64,000 bases of DNA, taken from positions 4,709,097 through 4,773,096 of the forward strand of contig NZ_LS999839.1 in assembly GCF_900564155.1 (NCBI RefSeq), written 5' to 3'. Below are positions 51,393 to 60,459 of this stretch, in pieces. A program made the translations under genes and the position numbers. The notes under the pieces were generated by a model that had not been told where the DNA came from, ran no database searches, and saw only the letters and a list, made by a program, of their open reading frames with translations. Each line of letters begins with the position of its first letter. Position 1 is the first letter of the stretch. Source of the stretch: Pedobacter schmidteae (GTDB lineage: Bacteria; Bacteroidota; Bacteroidia; Sphingobacteriales; Sphingobacteriaceae).

Positions 51393-53045
51393 ATGCTATC
51401 TAAAAAAGACATTTTTGGTTACGAGCCCAATCAGCAGTACAGTACTGCTGTGGCTTATTTTTCTATGGAATTTGCGGTACACCAGGCGCTAAAAATATAC
51501 AGCGGAGGACTAGGCTTCCTTGCCGGCTCACACTTAAGAAGTGCCTATGAAGCCAGGCAAAATCTGCTGGGCATAGGTATATTGTGGAAATACGGATATT
51601 ACGACCAGTTAAGAGACAAAGATGCGCTGATGAAGCCATCCTATACTGAAAAACAATATGCCTACCTGCAGGATACCGGCATCCTTTTTACCGTACCCGT
51701 GCACGATTCGCCGGTACATGTGCGAGCCTATCTGCTCAAACCCGAGACTTTTGGTACCGCTCCCCTATTTTTACTGAGTACCGATGTACCTGAAAACGAT
51801 TATATTTCGCGCACCATCACCCATAGGCTATACGATCCACATGAAACCACCCGCATTGCACAGTCGATAGTATTGGGCACCGGCGGCGCCATGCTTTTAG
51901 ATATATTGAATCTTACACCGCAGGTATACCATATGAACGAAGGCCACTCGGTATCGTTAAATTTTTACCTGTATGCCAAACATCAAAGCCTGGAGGAAGT
52001 AAAAAAACGGGTGGTTTTTACTACGCATACACCTGAGATGGCGGGCAATGAAGAACACAAGTACAGTTTACTGAAGGAAATGTCGTTCTTTTACCATTTA
52101 CAGGAACACGAAGTAAAATCCATACTAGGAATGGATGGCGATCAGTTTAGCTATACCCTTGCCGCTCTTAAATTTGCCAGGAAAGCAAATGGTGTGTCTA
52201 AACTGCATGGACAGGTGGCCCGCGATATGTGGAACCACAACCCCGGCATTTGCGAAATTACGGCTATTACCAATGCACAGAACCGCAAATATTGGGAAGA
52301 CCCGCTTATTGGAAAAGCTATAGCAGCCAATAAAGATAAAGAGATTGCGCAGCGCAAAAAAGAAATGAAGGCCGAGCTGTTTAAAGTAGTAGCCGATCAA
52401 TGCGGCAAACTGTTTAATCCTGACGTGATCACCATAGTGTGGGCCAGGCGCTTTGCGGGTTATAAAAGGGCCGATCTGGTGATGCAGGATTGGAACAGGT
52501 TTTTAGGCCTGATTGATAATGCTCAGTTCCCGGTGCAGTTTATTTGGGCCGGAAAGCCGTATCCCGAAGATTTTGGGGCGATTGGACTGTTCAATCAAAT
52601 CATTTCAAGGGCTTTGCCTTTAAAAAATTGCGCTGTACTTACCGGATATGAGCTTGAACTTTCGGCCTTACTCAAAAAAGGCGCTGATGTATGGCTAAAC
52701 AACCCCAGAATGTACCGTGAAGCTTCGGGAACCAGCGGCATGACGGCAGCGATGAACGGCAGTATCAACCTTTCGCTTCCCGACGGATGGGTGCCCGAGT
52801 TTGCCAGGGACAAAGTGAACAGCTTTTTGATTCAGCCGGCGCCCGATGGTTTGCCTGAGCATGAGCAAGACAGATTAGAAAACATCAATTTGATGGAAAC
52901 ACTGGAGCAAACTGTATTACCGATGTATTACCAGCAACCGGATAAATGGTTGGCAATGGTAAAAAAAGCTGCGACCGACGTGGTTCCGGCATTTGAAGCA
53001 GGCCGAATGGCAGCAGAATATTATACCACAATGTATCAGAGTTAA
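51393..53045 (+). CDS. Alpha-glucan phosphorylase-like enzyme (GT35 relative)
   Basis: This 550-residue protein is a short bacterial relative of glycogen/alpha-glucan phosphorylase. The N-terminal part carries AVAYFSMEFAVHQALKIYSG and GGLGFLAGSHLRSA, and the middle LNLTPQVYHMNEGHSVSLNF and VFTTHTPEMAGNEEHKYSLL. The C-terminal ARRFAGYKRADLVM and EASGTSGMTAAMNGSINLSL are family landmarks. In GT35 enzymes the corresponding motif has a Lys that holds pyridoxal phosphate; here it is Thr (ATG ACG). So PLP-dependent phosphorolysis is not certain, and the protein may belong to a divergent subfamily. It stands alone. Confidence 0.87.
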   Translation: MLSKKDIFGYEPNQQYSTAVAYFSMEFAVHQALKIYSGGLGFLAGSHLRSAYEARQNLLGIGILWKYGYYDQLRDKDALMKPSYTEKQYAYLQDTGILFTVPVHDSPVHVRAYLLKPETFGTAPLFLLSTDVPENDYISRTITHRLYDPHETTRIAQSIVLGTGGAMLLDILNLTPQVYHMNEGHSVSLNFYLYAKHQSLEEVKKRVVFTTHTPEMAGNEEHKYSLLKEMSFFYHLQEHEVKSILGMDGDQFSYTLAALKFARKANGVSKLHGQVARDMWNHNPGICEITAITNAQNRKYWEDPLIGKAIAANKDKEIAQRKKEMKAELFKVVADQCGKLFNPDVITIVWARRFAGYKRADLVMQDWNRFLGLIDNAQFPVQFIWAGKPYPEDFGAIGLFNQIISRALPLKNCAVLTGYELELSALLKKGADVWLNNPRMYREASGTSGMTAAMNGSINLSLPDGWVPEFARDKVNSFLIQPAPDGLPEHEQDRLENINLMETLEQTVLPMYYQQPDKWLAMVKKAATDVVPAFEAGRMAAEYYTTMYQS

Positions 53046-53102
53046 GTAGCCCTGATAAAATATCTCCTGTATATTTTCGTTTGATTTTTACAACTTTATA
53101 AG

Positions 53103-54011
53103 ATGGATCATTCTGAAAGTGTACAGGAGTTTTATAACCGGATTCCGGCAGCCAATCCGCTTAACCTATCGTTGAACAACGCAGGTGCCGGACATGTTAA
53201 TGTGTTTTCAAGAGAGGCCTGCGCCTTTGTTTCGCCCTATAGCCGGCGCGATTATTATAAGGTTTCGCTGATTATTGGTACAGGAAAACTGCACTATGCT
53301 GATAAGTGGATTGAGATTGACCGGCCTGCGCTGCTGTTCTCTAATCCGGTAATACCTTATGCATTTGAGGCCGAATCTGAAATACAGGACGGCTGGTTTT
53401 GTTTATTTACCGAGGCCTTTGTACAGCCCGGACAACAGCAAGGTATCCTGCAGGAATCGCCGCTGTTTAAGCTGGGTGGAAGTCCGGTTTTCTTCGTCAA
53501 TGAACAGCAACAGGCCGAAATTTCGGATATTTTCAAGAAAATGATGGTGGAGATCGGGTCAGATTATCCGCAGAAATACAGTCTGTTATACACCTATCTA
53601 CATCTGCTCATCCACCAGGCGATGAAAATGATCCCTGCCGAAAATTATCAGAAACAGAGCAATGCTGCTTTCCGCATCAGCAATCTATTTAAAGAATTAC
53701 TGGAAAGACAGTTCCCTATTGATAGTCCTGAGCGGGGTTTAAAATTGAATACAGCAACAGATTATGCCCGCAACCTTTCGGTACATGTAAACTACCTGAA
53801 CCGGGCGGTAAAACAGAATACCGGCAAAACCACTACCGAACACATTGCATTGCGCATTGTGCAGGAAGCACAGGCCCTGTTGCAGCATACCGACTGGAAT
53901 ATTTCGGAAATTGCCTATAGCCTGGGTTTTGAATACCCCGCCTACTTTAACAACTTTTTCAAAAAAATGACCGGTACTACTCCGGGCGAGGTTAGAAACA
54001 CTTTGGTTTGA
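53103..54011 (+). CDS. AraC-family transcriptional regulator
   Basis: This 302-residue protein has an N-terminal cupin-like sensor (about residues 25-160) and the C-terminal double HTH. The second HTH reads TDWNISEIAYSLGFEYPAYF followed by NNFFKKMTGTTPGEVR, a typical AraC signature. It lies 80 bp upstream of the aldo/keto reductase gene on the same strand, suggesting that it regulates that enzyme. The inducer is unknown. Confidence 0.92.
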   Translation: MDHSESVQEFYNRIPAANPLNLSLNNAGAGHVNVFSREACAFVSPYSRRDYYKVSLIIGTGKLHYADKWIEIDRPALLFSNPVIPYAFEAESEIQDGWFCLFTEAFVQPGQQQGILQESPLFKLGGSPVFFVNEQQQAEISDIFKKMMVEIGSDYPQKYSLLYTYLHLLIHQAMKMIPAENYQKQSNAAFRISNLFKELLERQFPIDSPERGLKLNTATDYARNLSVHVNYLNRAVKQNTGKTTTEHIALRIVQEAQALLQHTDWNISEIAYSLGFEYPAYFNNFFKKMTGTTPGEVRNTLV

Positions 54012-54091
54012 ATTTTATAATCATCCGTTTGAATACTGTACATAAATACATACTGCCGGCAGGTAAATTTGTATAATCAAAAAACAAAAAG

Positions 54092-55096
54092 ATGAAATAC
54101 AGAAAACTAGGAACAACAACAGCACAATTATCGGCCATAGGATTGGGCTGCATGGGTATGAGCTTTGCTTATGGCCCAACCGACGATACAGAAAGTATAG
54201 CCACCTTACATAAAGCGCTTGACCTGGGTATTAATTTTTGGGATACAGCTGATATGTACGGCAACGGAGCTAATGAGGACCTGATTTCGAAAGTACTGGT
54301 ACCTAACCGCGACAAAGTGTTTATTGCCACCAAATTTGGTTTTCGCTATAAAGACGATATTGCAGGCGACAGCTACGCTGCTGGCGGGACCTATTTTGAT
54401 GGTTCGCCGGCATGGATAAAAATAGCGGCAGAGCGTAGTTTAAAACGACTAAAAATAGACACCATAGACCTTTACTACGCGCACAGGGTAGATCCCTATG
54501 TACCTGTAGAAGATACCGTTGGTGCCATGGCCGAACTGGTAAAAGAAGGAAAAGTGCGTTACCTGGGACTAAGCGAAGCCTCGGCAGCTTCTATCCGCAA
54601 AGCACATGCTGTGCATCCAATTGCTGCGCTGCAAAGTGAATATTCGTTGCTTACCCGTGATGTTGAGGCCGAAATTATGGGCACGGTAAATGAACTGGGT
54701 ATTTCGCTGGTGCCCTATTCGCCACTGGCAAGAGGATTGGTAACCAATGTACTTGAAGTGGACAAACTGGCCGACACGGATTTCCGCAAATCTTTGCCTC
54801 GCTACAATGGCGAAAACTATGAAAACAACCAGTCGCTGGCCAAAGAGTTTTCCGCCATAGCTGCCGATAAAAATGTAACGGCCGCACAGCTGGCATTGGC
54901 CTGGGTACTGGCAAAGGGCGATAACATCATTCCTATTCCAGGCACCAAAAAAAGGAAATACCTGGAAGAGAACGCCGGCTCGGTTGACCTGGTATTGTCG
55001 GCCAATGAAATAAAAGAGATTGAAGCGCTAACGGCCAAATATCCAAATACAGGTGCGCGTTACAGCGAAGGAGCCTTAAAACTGGTTAATAACTAG
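54092..55096 (+). CDS. Aldo/keto reductase
   Basis: This 334-residue enzyme has the (beta/alpha)8 AKR fold. Catalytic residues are visible: Asp and Tyr in [18 protein letters not shown] (about 48-55), Lys in [14 protein letters not shown] (about 83), and His in [14 protein letters not shown] (about 128). The NADPH-binding region near the C-terminus includes [16 protein letters not shown]. It reduces aldehydes or ketones with NADPH in the cytoplasm; the substrate is not indicated. It follows an AraC regulator, a common pairing for stress-responsive reductases. Confidence 0.95.
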   Translation: MKYRKLGTTTAQLSAIGLGCMGMSFAYGPTDDTESIATLHKALDLGINFWDTADMYGNGANEDLISKVLVPNRDKVFIATKFGFRYKDDIAGDSYAAGGTYFDGSPAWIKIAAERSLKRLKIDTIDLYYAHRVDPYVPVEDTVGAMAELVKEGKVRYLGLSEASAASIRKAHAVHPIAALQSEYSLLTRDVEAEIMGTVNELGISLVPYSPLARGLVTNVLEVDKLADTDFRKSLPRYNGENYENNQSLAKEFSAIAADKNVTAAQLALAWVLAKGDNIIPIPGTKKRKYLEENAGSVDLVLSANEIKEIEALTAKYPNTGARYSEGALKLVNN

Positions 55097-55123
55097 ATTT
55101 TATTGTAGCAATCATCCTGATTT

Positions 55124-56155
55124 TTAAGAAATTGCGGGGCGAAGTGAAATGAGTTGTACCTCCTTTTCCTTGCCCCGCAATTTGATACCGCCCAGCAATT
55201 GTGTAGCAAAATTATCCAGATGCAGCACCGAGGCCAGATCGGAAGATACAATCACCTCGGCATTAAATTCCCGGCACAGCCCCTGTATTCTCGAGGCAGT
55301 ATTTAACACATCCCCCGAATAGGTAATGTCCCTTTTGATAATCCCCACCTCCCCGGCTATCACCATCCCGCAGTGTATCCCCGCTTTAAAGGAGGGTACC
55401 AGACCATATTGCCGCATGTATTTTTCTTTTCGCTGCTCCAGGTAGTCTTTGATATCGAAAAAGCATTGGATACATCTCGAATCTTCAATGCCGTCTTTAT
55501 ATTTCCAGGCCACCACCACCTCATCTCCTACGTACTGATAAATTTCGCCTTTATTGTCCAGAATAGGATTGGTTATATCGGTAAAAATATCTTTTAAAAG
55601 CTCATGATATTGTTTATTACCCAGCTTTTCGGCTGTGGCGGTAGACGAGTTCAGGTCAAAAAACATAAAAATACGTTGTTCTTCGCGTGGGGTGTTGTAT
55701 TTGCCGCGAACGATGTTCCAGAATACACCGGGCCCAAATTTACTGTTTACCTGCAGCAGCAATTGGGTAATGGCCACAACAACCGCCCACACCAATCCAC
55801 TTTTAAACAGCCGGGTGGTATCGGCATAGCCGATACTTCTTAAAATCACATTGATCATCAAAATGATGAGCACGAAGAAAAAGGTTACTGCTGTAACGGT
55901 ATACCCATAAGATTTATCCTGATACCTGACATTGATATAAAATACCAGCAAACTACCTCCAATCAGGGCGCCAATAAGACCGGAGCCCATATTTACGGCC
56001 ACCGAAAACAGAAAAGAATAACCCGGAACGGTACCAGGTAAATGGTGTATGTGCAACACCAGGTAATCGTACAATGCAATCAGCAAGCCTATAAACAACC
56101 AGGCTAAAATAATGATCAGCAATAGCTTAAACTTATACCTTGTTCTTGTATTCAT
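55124..56155 (-). CDS. Membrane-bound class III adenylate/guanylate cyclase
   Basis: From ATG 56155 the protein has about 343 residues: four membrane helices (LLLIIILAWLFIGLLIALYD, FLFSVAVNMGSGLIGALIGG, AVTFFFVLIILMINVIL, WAVVVAITQLLLQVN) and a C-terminal class III cyclase domain. The domain has FFDLNSSTATAEKLGNKQYH with a metal-binding Asp, EIYQYVGDEVVVAWKYK with the second Asp, and GDVLNTASRIQGLCREFNAE with the Asn/Arg transition-state residues. It makes cAMP or cGMP. The start follows from the natural hydrophobic N-terminus; an upstream codon adds 14 residues. No partner effector gene is near. Confidence 0.9.
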   Translation of the reverse strand: MNTRTRYKFKLLLIIILAWLFIGLLIALYDYLVLHIHHLPGTVPGYSFLFSVAVNMGSGLIGALIGGSLLVFYINVRYQDKSYGYTVTAVTFFFVLIILMINVILRSIGYADTTRLFKSGLVWAVVVAITQLLLQVNSKFGPGVFWNIVRGKYNTPREEQRIFMFFDLNSSTATAEKLGNKQYHELLKDIFTDITNPILDNKGEIYQYVGDEVVVAWKYKDGIEDSRCIQCFFDIKDYLEQRKEKYMRQYGLVPSFKAGIHCGMVIAGEVGIIKRDITYSGDVLNTASRIQGLCREFNAEVIVSSDLASVLHLDNFATQLLGGIKLRGKEKEVQLISLRPAIS

Positions 56156-56266
56156 ACCTACTAATTTAACAAAAAAAGCGGCAGACCGGAAAGGCAAAAG
56201 AGGATGCCTTTAGGGCACCCTCTTTACCAAAAACACTAAAAAAACTATGGGTATTATCTTTAACGG

Positions 56267-56701
56267 CTATTTTGATTTGGCTTTCAGCAGCTGTACTTCC
56301 TGCTTTAAAAGCTCTATTTGCGCCTGTTGTTCTTTAATTGCGGCAACCAAAACCGGAATCAGGTTTTCGGTTTGCACTTCGTTATACTTGGCTACTTTTG
56401 AGCTATTTTTGCCCGATCCGTAAACCTTTGCAGCTTCGTATACCATTGCCGGAAATTCGGGTTGCACATTGCTGGCCAAAAAGCCATACTGCTCGCCTGC
56501 AGGTAATTTTAAATGCTTGTATTTATCTACATCGTATTTGAAAGTTACCGGTTCCAGGTTGATCAAATGCTGTGTTGAATTGGATATCTTACCAACATTT
56601 ACCTTTAAATCGTTTTCGCTGATTTTTTGTGCACTAGCGGTTAGCGTGGCTGCACCTAGCAAAAGTGCCATTGCCGAACCTTTAAATAGGATATGTTTCA
56701 T
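56267..56701 (-). CDS. Secreted S74-like (tail-fiber chaperone domain) protein
   Basis: From ATG 56701 the protein has 144 residues, with a signal peptide (GSAMALLLGAATLTASAQ) and a domain of the peptidase S74 / intramolecular-chaperone type: HLINLEPVTFKYDVDKYKHL, AGEQYGFLASNVQPEFPAMV and then YNEVQTENLIPVLVAAIKEQ with a C-terminal coiled coil. Such domains appear at the ends of phage tail fibres and in Bacteroidota surface proteins. No phage genes are near. The C-terminal helix (QQAQIELLKQEVQLLKAK) is a clear coiled coil. Confidence 0.82.
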   Translation of the reverse strand: MKHILFKGSAMALLLGAATLTASAQKISENDLKVNVGKISNSTQHLINLEPVTFKYDVDKYKHLKLPAGEQYGFLASNVQPEFPAMVYEAAKVYGSGKNSSKVAKYNEVQTENLIPVLVAAIKEQQAQIELLKQEVQLLKAKSK

Positions 56702-56890
56702 CTGTATATAATTTATTTTCATTTGTGATGAAGCTATCAGAAAAATTATGATGGCTTCATAAAATTAATTGTTTTGTGCTTGTAAAAGATCGCCTCAGAA
56801 CCATTAACACGGTTATCATGGGATCAAAATGTTTCAAAACGCAAATAGTTGAGATGCCTTAAATGGCACTAAAAACTGTTGCCAAAAGCC

Positions 56891-57223
56891 TTACAAGAAG
56901 TTAGGAGGCGGATAAGGCAAAGCGATATAAGGTGCGGGGACGCACAATATTTCCAGAGAACGTAATTTTTTAGTCAGTGTAATGGCATTAAGCTGTATGC
57001 CTGGCTGCCCAATAAAATCTTCATCAGCTATTTCAAACTGTTTGCATTCCTTCTGCGAATCTTCATTTTCACCGGCATTTTGGTCTGCAGTGTTTTGGTC
57101 GGCACAGCAGGTCACAACATTTTGTTGATGCTCGTGTTGATGGGCAGCAAATAACGGGGTACTTTTTACCAGGAAAAAGCACAGTAAAATAAACAGGCCC
57201 GTTAATTTTTTAAACATAAACAA
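56891..57223 (-). CDS. Small secreted His/Cys-containing protein
   Basis: This 110-residue protein has a signal-like N-terminus (LTGLFILLCFFLVKSTPLFA). The mature part starts with AAHQHEHQQNVVTCCADQNT, a His-rich and Cys-Cys stretch that could bind metal, then an acidic Asn/Gln/Glu-rich linker with another Cys. The C-terminus ends with IALPYPPPNFL. I recognise no family. A periplasmic metal-binding role (copper or zinc) is possible but is not supported by neighbours. Confidence 0.5.
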   Translation of the reverse strand: MFMFKKLTGLFILLCFFLVKSTPLFAAHQHEHQQNVVTCCADQNTADQNAGENEDSQKECKQFEIADEDFIGQPGIQLNAITLTKKLRSLEILCVPAPYIALPYPPPNFL

Positions 57224-57384
57224 CTGAATTGTATAATTTTATATTGGGTAATGTTGCAAATATAATAGCTACAAGTTATATCGCCCCATGAGAATTGTAT
57301 TTTTTTTGTCCGATTTGCGATTGTTGCATGCGCAATGTGTGTTGTATATGTAATGTCTGTTGGGTGTACATTGTTCTATATATG

Positions 57385-57449
57385 ACACGTCATCCTGAGA
57401 TAAATTTACTTCGTAGCTTCCCGCTGCGCTCCAGGTCAGGATGACGTGT
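57385..57449. repeat. Intergenic palindrome, 14-bp perfect arms
   Basis: ACACGTCATCCTGA (57385-57398) is perfectly inverted at 57436-57449, around a 37-base centre with CTTCCCGCTGCGCTCCAGG. This form resembles dispersed palindromic (REP-like or MITE-like) elements. It lies downstream of the LCP gene stop (57475). A role as terminator is also possible. Confidence 0.6.
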
Positions 57450-57474
57450 GTATATGAAAACCAACCTTCTCGTC

Positions 57475-58446
57475 TTACTTCGCTCCTGGCGTAATGTTTT
57501 TATAAATAAAATTATGCAACGAAGCCGTTGTTACTTTTAAATCGGTAGTCAGGTACCAGATGTTGTTGATTTTCTTCCCCGCACTTTGCCCATCCAGTGG
57601 AAATCTTGCCTGATCAATGGTCTTGTTTTTTGCACTTAAAACGCTCCCTGCAAAGGTCATCAGGGAAAAACTGTTCATACTGGTTTCCAGGTTTGGTAGT
57701 ACCTGTGAGGCAAGCGCCGGGAACATTTCCTGTCCTGCATTTTTCATTTTGTTGAAAAGTGCTACCAACACAGTTCTTTGACGTTCTGTTCTTTCGTAAT
57801 CGCCATTTCCTACAGCCCTGATGCGGGTATAAGCCACTGCCTGGCGTCCGGTTAGTTTCTGTAAACCTGGGTTAGTTACCGGTACAGCAGGTATTTTTTC
57901 ATAAATAGCCACCTCGTTCAGGTAATTGTTAAGGTAAGGGATCTCTTCCTTTTTTACATTTACATCTACCCCACCCAGTGCATCTGCAATTTTTGCAGCG
58001 GTATAAAAATCAACATTTACATAATCTTTGATGTCCATATCAAAGTTCTGATTGATGGTTTTTATAGCAAGCTGAGGGCCTCCAAGCGCGTAGGCTGCAT
58101 TAATTTTGTCCATACCATGACCTTCAATATTTACGTAGGTATCTCTCATAATGGACGACATTTTCATTTTTCCATTTTGCTGATCGATAGAGATCACCAT
58201 GATCACGTCGGAATTTGCTTTATCTCCATCCTGGCGCCTGTCGACTGCGAAAAGGGCCAGATTTACCGGAGGATTGGTGATTGTTTTTATCCTGTCCCTT
58301 GTTTTTTGAGAAATACCAAGTGCTTCGGGTGTTTTGTTCAATTGCACCGCTACGGGTTTTGTTTCAGCAGGTTTCACATCGGTTTCTTGCGCCCGGGTAT
58401 TGTAAAACACCACCATCAAAAACATATAAAGCATTAATCTTTTCAT
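57475..58446 (-). CDS. LCP-family protein (LytR-CpsA-Psr)
   Basis: This 323-residue secreted protein has a signal peptide (LMLYMFLMVVFYNTRAQ) and an LCP catalytic domain. Landmarks are NLALFAVDRRQDGDKANSDV (Asp/Arg), MKMSSIMRDTYVNIEGHGMD (Arg), INAAYALGGPQLAIKTINQN, and GRQAVAYTRIRAVGNGDYER. LCP proteins link polyprenyl-phosphate glycans to the cell wall in Gram-positives; in Bacteroidota their role is less clear, perhaps in polysaccharide attachment. It stands alone, with a palindrome 25 bp upstream of its start. Confidence 0.9.
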   Translation of the reverse strand: MKRLMLYMFLMVVFYNTRAQETDVKPAETKPVAVQLNKTPEALGISQKTRDRIKTITNPPVNLALFAVDRRQDGDKANSDVIMVISIDQQNGKMKMSSIMRDTYVNIEGHGMDKINAAYALGGPQLAIKTINQNFDMDIKDYVNVDFYTAAKIADALGGVDVNVKKEEIPYLNNYLNEVAIYEKIPAVPVTNPGLQKLTGRQAVAYTRIRAVGNGDYERTERQRTVLVALFNKMKNAGQEMFPALASQVLPNLETSMNSFSLMTFAGSVLSAKNKTIDQARFPLDGQSAGKKINNIWYLTTDLKVTTASLHNFIYKNITPGAK

Positions 58447-58470
58447 CTGTATAATTTTTATGTTAATAGT

Positions 58471-58487
58471 ATATGATCAGATCATAT
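58471..58487 (-). promoter_or_regulatory. Perfect 8+1+8 palindrome upstream of LCP gene
   Basis: ATATGATC-A-GATCATAT is a perfect dyad 25 bp before the LCP ATG. The position fits an operator overlapping the promoter or leader. No regulator is identified. Confidence 0.4.
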
Positions 58488-58672
58488 CATGCAATATCCT
58501 TGCCGTTGTTTTTCAGGTTACACAAAATGAATTTGGAAAATTACCTGAATTTTAATCATATTTATATAAGGAACATTAAATGTAACTGATATGGAAAGCC
58601 ATAACTGCATTAAATTTTACAACGGTGTAATCTGGCAAACCATCTCTCATTCAAAAACCAAACTATAACAGT

Positions 58673-59212
58673 ATGAAAATTTTAAAAAGAATTATTTTAA
58701 CACTTGTCGGGATTGTAATTCTGGCACTGGTTATTGCCTTATTTGTTAAAAAAGACTATGCGGTTGAAAGGCAGGTCACCATTAACAAACCCGATTCGAC
58801 GGTGTTTAATTTTATTAAATATATCAAAAATCAGGATCAGTACAGCGTTTGGAATAACCTGGATCCGGCAATGAAGAAAAGTTATACCGGCACTGATGGT
58901 ACGGTTGGCTTCATTTATGCCTGGGACAGCCAGAACAAAAATGCGGGTAAGGGGGAGCAGGAGATTGTGAATATTACCGAAGGCAGCAGAATTGATATGA
59001 AACTGCGGTTTAAAGAACCTTTTGAGGCGGAGGACAATGCCTATATGATTACAGAAGCCGACGGAGCCGATAAAACTAAAGTGAAATGGGGTTTTACCGG
59101 TAAAATGAACTGGCCAATGAACCTGATGTTGCTTTGCATGAATATGGAAGATATGATAGGAAAAGATCTGCAGGGTGGTTTGGATAAATTGAAGGTGATC
59201 ATGGAAAAGTAA
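58673..59212 (+). CDS. SRPBCC-family protein (START-like fold)
   Basis: This 179-residue protein has one N-terminal membrane helix (IILTLVGIVILALVIALFVK) and an SRPBCC/polyketide-cyclase-like domain. Typical elements are YAVERQVTINKPDSTVFNFI at the start, the central WDSQNKNAGKGEQEIVNITE and MKLRFKEPFEAEDNAYMITE, and the C-terminal helix NLMLLCMNMEDMIGKDLQGG. The fold binds hydrophobic ligands; the ligand is unknown. It is convergent with the TlpA gene, sharing a bidirectional terminator. Confidence 0.86.
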   Translation: MKILKRIILTLVGIVILALVIALFVKKDYAVERQVTINKPDSTVFNFIKYIKNQDQYSVWNNLDPAMKKSYTGTDGTVGFIYAWDSQNKNAGKGEQEIVNITEGSRIDMKLRFKEPFEAEDNAYMITEADGADKTKVKWGFTGKMNWPMNLMLLCMNMEDMIGKDLQGGLDKLKVIMEK

Positions 59213-59227
59213 CCTCATCATCAAAAT

Positions 59228-59256
59228 AAAAATGGCCGGTACAACCGGCCATTTTT
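59228..59256. terminator. Bidirectional terminator
   Basis: AAAAATGGCCGGT (59228-59240) and ACCGGCCATTTTT (59244-59256) form a perfect 13-bp stem with a 3-base loop between two convergent genes (stops at 59212 and 59271). Confidence 0.9.
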
Positions 59257-59270
59257 ATTTTACTTCTATT

Positions 59271-60344
59271 TTATTTCACTAGTTCTTCGAGTTTTCGCTC
59301 TAAGACGGCACCGCGCAAATTGGAAGCTATAATTTTTCCTTCAGGATTGATCAGATAGTTCTGAGGAATTGCACTGACGCCATAAAGCTTAGCTGCTTCG
59401 TTTTTCCAGCCTTTCAGGTCAGAAACCTGTGTCCATGGCAAACCATCTTTTTCTACCGCGTCTAGCCAGGCTTGTTTTTTAGCTTCATCATCCAGCGAAA
59501 CACCTAGCACCGTAAAATTCTTATCTTTAAAATTCTGATAAGCTTTTAATACATGAGGGTTCTCGGCACGGCAAGGCCCACACCAGGAAGCCCAGAAATC
59601 AAGCAATACATATTTACCTCTATAATCAGACAGCTTAACGGGCTTTCCGTTTACATCATTCTGGGTAAAATCGGGCGCCATCATACCTACTGCTGTTGCC
59701 TTAGATTTCGCAATAACTGCGCTGAATTGTTTCCCTTTAGCACTGTTACGTAAATCGGCAGATAAGCGGTTAAAGAGCGGCTCAATCTTTGCCGCATCCA
59801 CATGGTAGCCTGCCATCACCTTTATTGCCATAAAACTGATGTACGAATCTGGGTTTTCTTTGATAAACTGAAGTGTTTTTTCTTCCTGTTCTTTCTTTGA
59901 ATATTTACTTGTCCCTGATTTAACTCCTCCGCTGCCCCTGGGTTCAATTCCAACCAAAGCCATTAGCTTTTTATTGTCGTCATTTACTTTTGAACCTGTA
60001 ATTGTTGCGTTTTTAATGGAGTCGCGAACGGCAACGGTTATTGCGGCATTCTCCAGGTAAAAATTGAGCAGGTCGCCCCTGCTTTTTATATTACCTAGTC
60101 CAAGGCCATTGTGGTCCAGAATAAGGCGCGCGTCAATAGGCCCGTCTACCCTTCCCTTGAATTCGAAAGCCTGGTTTTTTACTACTGCGGAGTCCACTAT
60201 ACGGTTACCATCAGCAAAGCTCAATAGATATGCCTTTGCAGAAGGGCTTGCATTAGGGACATCCCCCTTTAAGGTATATCCATTGTTTTGCGCCATGGCC
60301 AGTACAGGAAATGCAAAGAATAGCGATAAAATAGTTTGTTTCAT
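59271..60344 (-). CDS. TlpA-family thiol-disulfide oxidoreductase with DUF4369-like domain (paralogue 1)
   Basis: This 357-residue secreted protein (signal SLFFAFPVLAMAQ) has an N-terminal DUF4369-like domain (about 20-115, GYTLKGDVPNASPSAKAYLL) and a C-terminal thioredoxin domain (about 220-355). The active site is LLDFWASWCGPCRAENPHVL near residue 255, with cis-Pro in AIPQNYLINPEGKIIA. It reduces periplasmic disulfides. The gene is 115 bp downstream of its paralogue but has its own terminator before it, so the two are separate or partly separate units. Confidence 0.92.
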   Translation of the reverse strand: MKQTILSLFFAFPVLAMAQNNGYTLKGDVPNASPSAKAYLLSFADGNRIVDSAVVKNQAFEFKGRVDGPIDARLILDHNGLGLGNIKSRGDLLNFYLENAAITVAVRDSIKNATITGSKVNDDNKKLMALVGIEPRGSGGVKSGTSKYSKKEQEEKTLQFIKENPDSYISFMAIKVMAGYHVDAAKIEPLFNRLSADLRNSAKGKQFSAVIAKSKATAVGMMAPDFTQNDVNGKPVKLSDYRGKYVLLDFWASWCGPCRAENPHVLKAYQNFKDKNFTVLGVSLDDEAKKQAWLDAVEKDGLPWTQVSDLKGWKNEAAKLYGVSAIPQNYLINPEGKIIASNLRGAVLERKLEELVK

Positions 60345-60427
60345 TTGATGATTTTATAAGTTGTTCAAAGTTATTTTATTTGCCGGTAAATGTCTAGTTG
60401 GATTTGTAATTCCATCGTGACGGATAT

Positions 60428-60457
60428 AAAAAAAGACCGGTTGATGCCGGTCTTTTT
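60428..60457 (-). terminator. Terminator of TlpA paralogue 2
   Basis: GACCGG pairs with CCGGTC with A- and T-runs on either side, 3 bp downstream of the stop at 60460. Confidence 0.85.
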
Positions 60458-60459
60458 CT

